Assembly (NCBI GenBank): GCA_028673005.1
Contig: CM054113.1
Location: 208,559,504 to 208,623,503 of the forward strand
DNA from: Tanypteryx hageni
Taxonomy: Eukaryota > Arthropoda > Insecta > Odonata > Petaluridae
Direction: 5' to 3'
DNA: 64,000 nucleotides
Part shown: piece by piece, positions 10,301 through 22,300 of the stretch
Layout of the letters: each line of letters starts with the position of its first letter
Numbering within the stretch: position 1 is the first letter of the stretch
Notes under the pieces: model-generated
The model's input: only the letters and a program-made list of their open reading frames with translations
Told to the model about the DNA's origin: nothing
The model's database searches: none
Made by a program: the position numbers and the translations under genes

Positions 10301-13300
10301 TTGCAATTGCGTTTTAGATTAGGTTTATTTACAAAGACATGTTTATAATAAAAATTAGTTTTATAATTATACTGTGATTATGATGAACTCATATAATCCA
10401 TTTTTTTACAAATTTTTCCTAAACAGTTTATGAAATTTAAGGCCCAGCAAATTATAATTATATACAGCCTGTACAATGACATCTCCTCCAATAGGGATTT
10501 AATTATTTGAGGACATTAGGTTGGATACTGTTAAAACTGCTCATTTTATAATCTTTTCTTCAACTTAACCTGTAAAATTTCAACAAGTTGAAAAAGTTGT
10601 ATTTCAAAGATGATTAATCATACAAATTTACTTTTCTAAGGAAGAAGATTAGAGTTACCAAAAAATATCATAACTTTTACCTCATAGCCTAGTTTCTTCA
10701 GGAAAATTCTCAGAAGTGGTGGCTCATCCCCAAAAAACCTTGTCAATTTCTTCACTCTTTCAGGGTTAGTAAGTGCTGGAACATTATTGCAGAAACTGTC
10801 CTTTTCTAGTGGGGCTTTAGCACTAAGCCGAGGTACTGATTGAGATCTGATTGGCTGAGCTCTTAGTTGTGCTATTTCTCCTCTAATTGTTTCCATTTCC
10901 TTGAAATAAATATTAAAACTATACAATAATATCAAAATAATCTCTTTAAAAATGAAGATTAGAGAGATAAACATGAATACTATTGGACAAAGTAGAATGA
11001 TAATACTCTAAGGTCCAACATGTTTGCCACACGTCACATATGGCGAATTAGCCACAGACCTGTGGCAAATTGTTGCTCTTCATCGGTTACATACATTTTT
11101 TTTATTTCTTTAGGCTTGAATGTGTTATCATGGCCATGCCGCTTTCAGTACAGCTGTAGCTTAAGTTCAGCAAAATAAATGAAATAATATCTTTATAGCT
11201 TTCCACTGATCTATTGAACAAAGGATCCAGATTTTGATTTACCTCAGTGTAGTAACTACATGATCATCATGTTTTACATTGTTAAATTTCTGGATAAATA
11301 ATAAAAGCTAACAATAAATAATACCTACAACTTGAAACCTATTTTTAAAAGATTAAGCATTTTTCTTATTATTATTTTATATATTTTGTATTAAGTAGTA
11401 AATATGGCGATCTACATGTTTGGCAAGTCTCAAAATCCTGTTGGACAATGCTGGGGAAAACACTATTTGGATACTCATGATTGCTTATACTCAGTGCTGG
11501 ATTATGGCCTAGGCTCTGTTGCTAGGGCCTACTAAAAATTCAAACAAAAAAATGCTAACATAAATGTTTTTTATACATTAAAATTCATACCTGTGTTAAT
11601 CCAAGATCGCTGACGTGACTAGTCTCTCGCGTTGTCAACTCTGTGATGAATTAATGAAACGAATACTTTGTGGTTTCCACAACTTAAATATGACACGACC
11701 GGTTTCACTACGATCGTAGCATCATTAGGTGAAAATATATAAATTGTTCCATATATATAGGGTAAAATGAGGGGGGAGAGGGAGACAGTAGGGGTTACAA
11801 AGAAAACGAATGGGAGGTAATTGGATGAGCGGTTGGGAAAAGAAGGGTGGGGAAACAAACTGTTACAAAATTACAAAAACTTGGTAAACGGGCCAAGGCA
11901 ACCATGTAGATACAAAGTAATTACAAAATTTTTTTGTAAGTTGAATAGAAGAGAATTATTGTCAAGAAGGTATTAGTTTAAGAGGGGCGAGTCTTTACAA
12001 ATAATTATTTCTAACTGCTCGAGGGCATCCAATTTACAACCTTTACTTTCAAAATGGAGGAATTTAGGGTTGAAGGAACTATGATGGTTGAGGTTTAACA
12101 GATGTTTTGCAAATTGGGAATTCAAGTTATTTAAACGGAAGTATCGTTTATGTTCCTTAATCCTCTTGTCAAAACTCCTTCCCGTTTGGCTGATGTAGAC
12201 CGCACCACAATCATCACACGCCAATTTGTATGCACCACTTCTTGAGGACAACTTTATCGGGTCTTTAGCATTAAGGAGTAATTTGGAAAAAGTACCTGGG
12301 GAGTAGGAATGATGGGAAGAGTGATTGGGAATAACCTGATCTGTGTAAGTGGGTTTACGGAAAATCGCAAAGGTAGGTGTGTTGTTCAGCAGGGACAAAG
12401 TGAGATCTAAAAAGTTGAGCAAGTCATTGGATTCAGATTGGACCGTAAAGGAAATGGAAGGATGGAGGGAATTTAAAAGGGTTAAAATTCAGAAAGTTGG
12501 TCATCTGTACCATTCCAGACACACAAAATGTCATCCACATACCTACCCCAAAATTCAGAATAAGTTAATAAAGGATGGCCAGACTCCCATTTTTAGGAAA
12601 CATTTCTTATAAATTGTCCAATCTTTTTCCTAAACTCAAAATCAAACCTGCTTTCTACTCCCCAGTCAATGCTCCATGTCAACCTATTTTCAAAAAATTA
12701 AATATTTTGCCAGTACCATGCATATATATTATGATAGCTCTGATTCACACTAATGCTCGCTGTACTAAAAGGGAAACCTAATTTCTAGAATAAGTTATCT
12801 TGAGAAATCAGTAATAATTTTAAGCATCATGCTGTATATACATTTATGTACATGTAATAGTTAAAAGACTTATGAGCCATAGTGCCTTGGACCTACAAAA
12901 CTCTTAATCTGGCCCTGCTTATACTTGCAGCATACTTTAACATGTAGACAAGTAGGGAGAAAAGAGAAATGAACTAGAGTGTGATATGAATAATACAGAA
13001 ATAAACCAGTAAGATAAGGAAAGAGCCATAAATAGTTAGGTTAAAAAATAGAAGTAAGTCATAGCTAATAAAAACAATGCAAGAACTTACATGCAAGGAG
13101 TGTTTAAGAGCTAGTAACTAAAGAAACAGTAAAAGAAATTCTTAAATAAATACAAGCAATATCACAGCAATACTTACACTAGAGAAGATTATTAAGCAAA
13201 TTTTCATTAAAATATCCTAAATGATTCTAATCAAGGATAACAGTCAAGCAAGATGGAATATTTTACTAGCATTGCTAGGAGGCACATCACAGAAACGATA

Positions 13301-16300
13301 TAAGAATGATATTCTTGATTTAAATTCTTGAGTGTAAGAGATAAAAAAGACATTTGAGTGGGTGTTCTTACCTGCATCATTAAATGCTGAGTTCTCATCT
13401 CAGATGACAAATGAGCAACACTGCGAGCCAAAGTTACCACATGGGATTCCAACCTCTGAAATCTCTTGTTTATCCCCTGAGAATAATTCAATGAAGTATG
13501 TAAATAAGTGAGCCAAATTATTGAAAAACTTCAAACAATTGCCAAATTTATTTAATTTAAATAAATTCTTTGAACTGTACCTTAATGTCTTTCACTTTTT
13601 TACGTTCATCCTGTCGTCTCTTATCCCTCACAGGTCTGCTACTAACAGAACTTGGAATGGACGATAGACTACCATACATTCTTCTTTTATTTATTCTAGG
13701 ATCAGATGGCTGGTACCTGCTACCATGCTTCTTAACTCCCAAAAGTTTCAGCACCTGTAATTAAAATATGTTATTTCTAATTAACAGTACATAATCAGTA
13801 ATTCAATATGCTATAATGAAAGCAGCAATTAAATTGCGTTGATAGTGCTAAGTTGCACTACAAATTATATACTGACCTCATATAATATATATTTATTAAA
13901 ATAAAATTAGCAGAAGTAATTGATTTAATTTAAGGCTAATAAACAATTTGGAAAATGCCATCACCCAAAACCAGAACTCACGGGAGCAGCATTCCAGATC
14001 ATTACATGTGTCCGTAATGTCCTTCAGTCTTGTCAGACATTTAGTAATACTATTCTGGAAAGTTAGCTAGATTGTAAATGAAGTATACTCAATACTAGCT
14101 GTACCAGTGTGCTTTTTTATCTATAAATACTCACTGGAAACTTCGAGCAGAGCACACACACACATCCTCGATTATAATTTTCAGCTATTTTGGAATGCAA
14201 ATTTCCTTTCCACTGACTTGAGTCCCACTACCAGAACAAGTGTTCCATTTCATATTATTTTCCATTTTGAGCACTGCCCAAAACCAAGCCAAAGTAATGC
14301 TAATGAATTGAAACAATAAAAATAGATTATACCTGTACAGAGGCAGATTTAGGGAATGTGAAGCCCTTAGGCAATAATGATTTGCTAGGCCCACAACTCG
14401 TGACTTCTGAAAACATGTTCAAATTTTAAGTAGGAAAACAGTCTATCAATCATTTATGTACTTACATACATACTTACAATCTCATTATTACTAAGAGCGT
14501 GACTCTGTTAATACTATGTTTCTTGCACCTTTAGGATAAGGCCCTGGAAACTGATGGAATAAAGTGATCTTAAGATCCAATGCAGACAGGCATAAGCTGT
14601 AAAGTTGGGAATATTTTTGAAACAAGAAAAATTCTGCTATGACCAGGAATTGAACCTGGGTCTTCCACTTGCTGGGCTGATATTCTACTACTGAGCTATC
14701 ATAGCAGACTCTCCCATTTCTGAATGTGGATGTTTTCTTAGTTGGGGCCAAGCTAGGATCAATCAGCCCCAATGGATTTCCTCCGATAGATGCATCAAAG
14801 AAAACTCCTCCCTCTCAAATGGTGAAATTGCCAAGCTACTACTAGCTTGGCCCTAACTAAGAAAACACCCACATTCAGAAATGGGAAAATTAGTTTGCCA
14901 CGATAGTTCAGTGATAGAAGTAAGTGGAAAACTTAGGTTCAATTGATTCTCAGTTATAGCAGAATTTTCTTGTTTCAAAAATATTCCCAACAAGGCCCTA
15001 GGATTGTCACCTTGGTCACCTGATCCTATATCCACCTCTGTACTTATACTAAGGTAATTGAGACGCTATAGCACTGTATGCAATATAGTGGACTTTTAAA
15101 ATCTACTCACAATCAGTTATTTACAGGTTTTATTTTATGCACATGGCCATCTTAAGTGAATAATTTTTATAAATTTGCTTATCATCCTCCATCATACCAT
15201 TTAATTTTAATTACTTAATGAATTTAAAAAATATGAATTTAGTTTTTTAAAACTTAGTACGCCAGATGAAAAGGAAGAGTCAATAGAACTCATAAAGCAA
15301 TAGAAATCTTGGCCAAAACCTGATATAATTGATTAATCTTTGTATAATTAATATGACAATGATGTTGGTAAAAAGAATTAGTCAATCTACATAACCTTCA
15401 ACTTCATTTTATTCATCAGCATAAATACTTTGGTAATTATGCATGAGTTTGTTGAGCTAATACTATAAAATAGAAATTGCAACAAATGGCAAAGAAAATA
15501 ATGTTACCTCAGAGTACATATTTTCCAATCCTTCTAGCTGTCTTCGAATTGCCTGTGCATCTGTGGTGTCAATTGTGGCACTCATATCTTCATCACTAGT
15601 ATTTTCTGTTTGACCATCTAGCATTGAGTCAAGGTCCAAACCTGTTGTGGTGGATGTCATATCTCCATTGTCAAAACTCGGGACTGCACCAAAAGATGCA
15701 AGAGGTACACTGTTGCCTAAAAAGTAATAGCATATATTAATAAAATATTTACTTTTTACAGAAATTAAAATCCTAACTCTAGGTGAATTATCATAAATGG
15801 CCTAGTTTAATGAGTAGGTGCACTTTGCTTTTCTAGTTATGTTTATTATTTACCCAAAGATGGCTTTTGGCATCATAAATTAAATTTAAAAATGAGCAAT
15901 TCAGCTCACAATTCTTGCATTTGTTTTCATGTATTAGTGTAAAATTGAAGAATAACTATATTAACCAAAACAATTTCTGAATAAGTCTTCAAAAATAGTT
16001 TTCTCTAAAAAAAATCATAGGTACTGTGTTTGTTTGTTTGTTTCTATGGGATTTCTGGCTAATCAACCTCTTGGACTACACTGAACAACAAATTTTGAAC
16101 TTTTGTTTTTTTTGCACGAAATAAGGTGACTCTTATTAATTTTGATGAGCTGAATTCAAAACTGAAGTTGCATCTTACCTAGCACCCATATTTTAAAAAA
16201 AACACAAGTCATTCTATTCAGCGAATTATATTAAAATTTTAACAAAACCTTACCATTATAATGAATGTCAATCATTTTTTTTATTTGCTCTTCCTTTTGT

Positions 16301-19300
16301 AATTATCAGGTGTCTCTCTGATCAGTGTCCAGCAATAATCTGCTAGCATATAAGGGTTCCACCTGCATTGATAAGGTTTTTCCATAGTACCAATGTATTG
16401 ATGAAATCACTGACTGTGTTCATCACTAACATCTCTGATGTTATTTGGGAAAAATTGCAGGCGCAAATGGAGCAAATGTATTTTCAGTGGCATACTGGAA
16501 CCAAGATTTTGATAGGCCTGCAATGAATTTTGAATTGAATTGCTCATTTTTAAATTTAATTTGATGCCAAAAGCCATCTTTGGGTAAATAATAAACTTAT
16601 AATCAGATTTTTTCCTAAAAGAATCACTCATGTATATGATTTGTCTGTACATCCGTCCATCTGCAAATCATAACAATTTAATTAATCAAAAGTCTGCATA
16701 ATATTACGATATTTTTTGGGCTATAAAATGCATTTTTTCAAGAAAAATTACCCCAATATCAGCCTGCATCTTATAGACTGAAGGTAAGATTATTATTGTA
16801 ATCAGTATTACACTCATGAATTCACTTATCACCAAAATGAAATAATTGACAGACATTTGATGCAAAAACATTAAAACATACGTTATTAATATATAATAGT
16901 GAAAAAATTGTTAATGTATACATTAAAACTTTGTAATGTGAATACCAAAGATGCATTTTCATCGTTGAGCTTTATTACATGCTTGCTCACAGTGATTACA
17001 ATTTTGGTGCATTTGCAATGTTATTCATACATTTTAGTTTCTAATGAGCACGATGAATAGCGTGATTGTCATGGAATATTAGAATTCATGTAGATACCAT
17101 AAAAATTTTATATCTAGGATAAATACCATTACGTGCATTAAGATCACAATGGCTGCAAGAGTGAAAAGATATCTGAACACTATTACTATTATCTTCAGGT
17201 GATTCAATATGCAAAAACGCACAGAAACTGAGCAGAAGCACATCATTTTGATCCGACTCCCACAGAAAAAATGATCCATGAATGGAGAAAACAAGAGGAA
17301 AAACTGAAGGTGATGGCAAAAGATAAACATAATCTTCGTATGGTTAGTCCTAAATGTCCACAACTAGAGGAGAAAGTGATGGATAGTAGAACAGAGGAAG
17401 TTTGGTATTACTGTATCAAAATCATTAAGTATGAGGCAAAAAGAGTTGCAGAAAAAAGGACTAGCTGGGCATAAGTATCACTATTACATGTACATTACAT
17501 TTATTAGGTATTAAAATCATCTTGCACTTAAGTTTAAGTATGTACTGATGGTAAGGGATGTCTATACCTGCAACGTGTGCTGCACACTCTGGCAGCCAAA
17601 TTAATAGGACTGCTGAGTTCCTGCAGGGCACATTTAGCTATACAAGTCTAAAATCAATTATTTATGTTTTAGATTATCCCTAGTTACTTTTACAAATGAA
17701 GTTTATTTAAAACGTTATATTTAACTACTATCATGCCATAATATTTTCTGTAAATGTTGCCAAATACAAACTTAATCATGGCTAAAAATGATACATGACA
17801 TGGCCCTTCCTAAATGTCTTGGTGAACCAAGATACTTTTTTTACCGAAAAATCTTCTAAAAAATCAGGGTACGTGTTATAACCTGGTGCGTTTAATAGCC
17901 CAAAAATACAGAAATGTTTCATTCCCACCTTGAGATCCCATTTTTATTGTCCCTCCGGAATCTTTCCACCCCTAGGCCATTGCCTACTTGGGCCTTATTT
18001 TGAATCTGCTACTGGTAATGATTGATTGCAATAGTACTTACAAATTGCTCTCAACATCAGCTTTCTCAAGAATAACTGTCAGCAATTACACCCATGAATA
18101 ATTTAAAAAAATAATTTTCACTATGAAAAACACTTTGAATCAGTTTTAACATTGAAAATGAATAAGTATACAACATTGTTATTTGTTGCTATGGATAACA
18201 AAATATTGATGCTCAACCTACTACTAAAATCAAATTATTGTGCAAAATATTTGCAGTTAAATTATTGTTGGCAGCTCTGGCATCACTAACAATTTGAAAA
18301 GTGTATCATTGCAATGGAAAGAAATCTATCTGCTTGCAACATTCAGGTACTGAAAATAAATTCAGATGGACAATCTAGACATTATACCTCTCACACTATC
18401 TGCTATATGAAAAAATGCTTCAAACAAAAGTTATAGAAAATTATATTGTCCACAACTTTGATAATGGCAAATATTTGCATCAATGAATCCCTATAGAAGA
18501 TACTTGGCAAAAATGACAAGAGTGAACCTCCACTTACAGTTGAGCAAAAATATAATCAAACCTTGACTTTCTAATAAAAATCTTAAATGTAAAATTTTGT
18601 GCTGATATGATTGGTAGCTTTTGATTTAAAGCATGAACAAAATTCCTATCACACACAGACAGCATTGAGAAAATAGTGAAAACATACTCAGGAGTCCTTG
18701 AAACATGTATCTCAAATTTGAAATCTCAAATTCGATTGTTTCACGAAAACAATACTTTCTCTATACTGCATATGAAGAAAGTAAAAATGTGTGTGCACAA
18801 TGCCATGTGTATTTTATGTTTAGGGCATGTATTTTCATGCTTAGTAGGTTCTTGTTTTGGTCAGAGAAATGCAAACTTCTCCACACAATTTTTTCAAGAT
18901 ATCAGGACCCTAGAATGAATCTTTCAGTAAACCTGGTAAGTTATGTTTTCCTCAACGCTATTATCCTGTTTATTTAATATGTAATTATTTTTTATGATCT
19001 CTACCTTTCATTATTAACCACAAAAGAGGGATTTATCTTACCATACTGTTATTATTGAGCTTTCTATGTAGTTTTTATCAATTTCTCTGACTATGCCCTA
19101 ATCACTCCCTTGCATATATAAGATACTTTTGCAAAACTAGGTATCTAATGGGGGTGCCAGTAGAGTAGTGGTTAGGATGCTGGCTGCTGCTTGAAAAGGC
19201 AGTGGGCACGAATCCTGCACAACTAGGATATTTTCCAAGGTTGCCCGGCCCCCAGTTTGTGCAGTTTGAGGAGACCATGCAAATTCAGCATTCCGTCCTT

Positions 19301-22300
19301 CAGAAGGGACATTAACCCATTGCCCCCCTTGGTGTTCTTCATTAAGAGTAGACTAATGCTGGCACCAGGTTTCTTTTCTCCCTTGCTATCCAACTATTCA
19401 TTGCACTACCTCTTAGATACCCATTGCACGTAGGCAAGAGGTGAATCAGCTGGGAACATACATTAGTATGACATCAGCAGGTATCTAATTCATGGAATAT
19501 CATGTATATTCTAAGACTTAACTCAAGATCAAGTTAATTAAACTGACCAAATAAAAAAATACCTACTTTGAAAAAGAAAAGTTTTAAATTGAGAAATAAA
19601 GATGGCTTTAAAGAGAGGAACTTAATGGAGGTCGGTGTTTTAAAAGATTGAGAATCTTCATCTCAATAATAAAGGTTATGAATTACCAATTATTTCTTAC
19701 TTAACAAAGCTTTAACACTGTTTTGCCCCATCCCATGCATCTGCTGCTCTTTTCGAAGTGCTGCTCGTGCCCTGTCACCAGATGACCCCTTACTGGCTCG
19801 ACCACTGCCCATCCATGCTCCTCCCCTGCTCCCTGACATCCCAGCTTCTGGCATAGATGGGTTCATTCTTATTCCTCCCCTTTGCTGCCTTCCATGCTGT
19901 TGCCCTTTTGAAGCCACTGATAGTCCAGAATGTGAGAGTGCCTGCTGAAGACGTGCAGAGCTTCCAACTTTGGAAGGGCTCATCATTTGGTGGCAAATAG
20001 GATTAACATGACTCTGGAGATGGCTATGGCTTCCACTCTGTAACTTTTGTTCTATATGTCCTGGTTTGTTGATATAAGGCATACTGAAAAGTTAATTATA
20101 CATAGTTAAATACAATAACTGCAAAAATAAAAGAAATGACTTGTGGGTAATATAATATAAGAAATGCAAAATAAGAATGCATGGAGCAAGAAATACCAAA
20201 ATTGGCTTCAATTATCATATATTCTGAAAAGTTTCTGGAGGCATAAACTGTATATGATTTCAATAAAAAGAAAATTGGATGCAGTAATGTTCAAAACTCC
20301 TCCAATTCTTTTTAGGGTCAAAGTTATTTTTTTATGCCTTCACATCTTTCATAGAATCTGTGGAAAGGGCAAAGAGAAAACTGACATGATTTTTAAGTGT
20401 GCTATTTTACTTCTCCTTATTCAGTACTAAATTCAATTCAATATAGCAAATTTACCATTATGGCAAACCAAAGTAATCTGTCTTTTGCAAATTCTTTTAA
20501 GCAAAAGAAAATATTAAGTATGGGCTATTCTCTTTTATTCCACAACATAATGACATCTGATATAAAAATGTTCACCAAAAATGTATATTACATACATTAA
20601 TAGTAGAGATTTTGTGAATTGTTAGTATGTATTAACAAATGCATGAAGTTTCACTTTAGAATTAATAAACTGAAAATTAAAATAGAAATATCATTCAAGA
20701 AAAGGTTTTGAGTGCAAACTCTTACAATAGATAATATTCCCTATCATCCAGGATTTACATCTCTACTCCAGCCATTATTAGAAGGTTTTAATTCATAGCG
20801 TAATAGTAAAATTAGGTAGACTTTTGACATTGTTTCTTACTAAAAGCCTAGCTTTACCAGCACTTGATACCATGACATACAGTATTTCCCACCCCTATGA
20901 ACAAATAAATGAACACATGAAACTCGCCCTCTAAATTTAGTGTATATATAAATGCATGTACATATGATAAAGGTTGAACAAAAAAATATTATATCTGCTG
21001 TAGAAAATATGGCAAAACCAGTATAATGGATAGAAATTATTTTATTGTTATTTATGCTGAATAAACAAAATTAAAAACATATTAACAACTTAAATAAGGT
21101 AAATCAATTCAAATAGAGAAAATGTCCTTAAAATTGAGTAAAATGGTATTATGAAATAAGATGACTCTTAGAACCACAATTCTATGAAAAAATAATATTA
21201 TATAGAAATTAATATTAAATTATTCATGCAATGGCAAAGGACTAATTATGAAATTTTGTAGCACTTCCATGAGATTGCCTTTAAAAAATATGAAAAATTT
21301 CTGATTTAACATTTAAAGTAATAAAATCTATGATTTAAATTTGAACAATCAGGATGATCTATAATAAAATACTTAAGTATCAGTAGATTTCTTTTTAGCG
21401 GTTATTTATGCTAAATAAAAGGAATACCTCTATAAGTGAAGCATTTAAATTTTCATAGTTAGGTTAAAGGGGAATGGCTTTCTTAGGTTAAGATAGATAT
21501 ATAAACACTAAACTTGAGGAAAAATTTTATTCCATCTTACCTCGAGCTTAGCTTGTAATTCTTTCCTCTGTCTTTTGGAGAGCAAGTGGGAGAGGCTGGA
21601 GGTGACCCACCGGGTGAAAGAGGAGGCAAAGGTGGAGTCATTGACATGCTTTCACTGACTGTAGAGTTTGCAATTCCAGAAGTTATTGCCGCACCAACAC
21701 CCACATGCAGCTTTGGATCTAATATCTGCCTTAGCTCAGATTCCACCACATCCACCCATTCAGAGTCATTAGCTGCATTGGGAAATGAACCAATGATAAA
21801 TTTAATGAGATGAATTGTAAATAGAAATGCTATAACTAGTAAACTGTTTTCAATCATTAGATAAGATGGCTGTTCTTGTTCCACCTTTTAAAAATCTCTA
21901 TAAGCCTGTGATCTATGGGCAACTACCGTAAATACCCGCGTATAGTGCGCACCCTCGTATAATGCGCAGGGGGGTTTTCAGCCTCGTAATCTATGATTTT
22001 TCTATATACCCACGTATAGGGCGCACAGATTTTTTTTGGCATTACCGTTCCAGAATAAAGTAGATGGTGTAACGTGTTCTAAAGCAATGATCGAATTATT
22101 GGTATTATGAATTGGTAACATAATATAAGTGCGAAATGAAATTTTCGAATAACGTTCCAAAAGATCGTCAGCTAACTCAGTCATTACATACTCTATGTTT
22201 ACTTACAAGGTGATATTAGGATATACGCAATGAATTGAATTATATTAATTTCATAGTATGGCATATGACATTGTTTGAGCTAATAAAATGAAGGAATGAC

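Larger units (their letters stand above)
11600..12600 (-). mobile_element. Penelope-like retroelement fragment (RT remnant plus GIY-YIG endonuclease)
   Basis: On the minus strand the fragment opens with a reverse-transcriptase remnant whose catalytic YVDD is at 12530-12541 (FWGRYVDDILCVWNG). A frame break near 12470 follows, then the endonuclease frame 11973-12422, then about 370 bases of terminal repeat-like sequence with a hammerhead-like motif (11691-11731). RT plus GIY-YIG is diagnostic for Penelope-like elements. The 5' part of the RT is missing, and the link between RT and endonuclease is shorter than usual. The outer boundaries are approximate. Confidence 0.85.
11492..12917. mobile_element. 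hAT-type element (family hAT-2), interrupted by a Penelope insertion
   Basis: Left end CAGTGCTGGATTATGGCCTA; right end, read inward, CAGGGCCAGATTAAG. The flanking 8-base direct repeats are identical: CTTATACT at 11484-11491 and 12918-12925. This is the standard hAT target-site duplication. The right-end sequence continues with similarity to the hAT-2 copy at 50186-50534, so they are one family. No hAT transposase is visible; most of the interior (about 11600-12600) is a Penelope-like element. Confidence 0.8.
10900..13371 (-). other. Intron 11 of the SAM gene
   Basis: A 2.5 kb intron. Most of its middle is the hAT element with an inserted Penelope fragment (11492-12917). The rest is AT-rich with nothing recognisable. 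Confidence 0.65.
13755..15507 (-). other. Intron 9 of the SAM gene
   Basis: A 1.75 kb intron holding an inverted pair of SINE copies (14550-15010) and one hAT-like single end near 14338. The rest is AT-rich without recognisable features. Confidence 0.6.
15717..19700 (-). other. Intron 8 of the SAM gene
   Basis: A 4 kb intron with a foldback repeat (15841-16598), a pogo-like element (16712-17906), an hAT-like single end (about 17930-18014), a family B repeat (18370-18800) and a SINE (19150-19478). Confidence 0.65.

Noticed and set aside
14338..18014. hAT-like ends facing each other (CAGAGGCAGATTTAGG and, inward, CAGTAGCAGATTCAAA)
   Set aside because: The flanking octamers TACCTGTA and GTAATGAT do not match, and the interval contains a coding exon of the SAM gene; these are better seen as two separate single-end relics.
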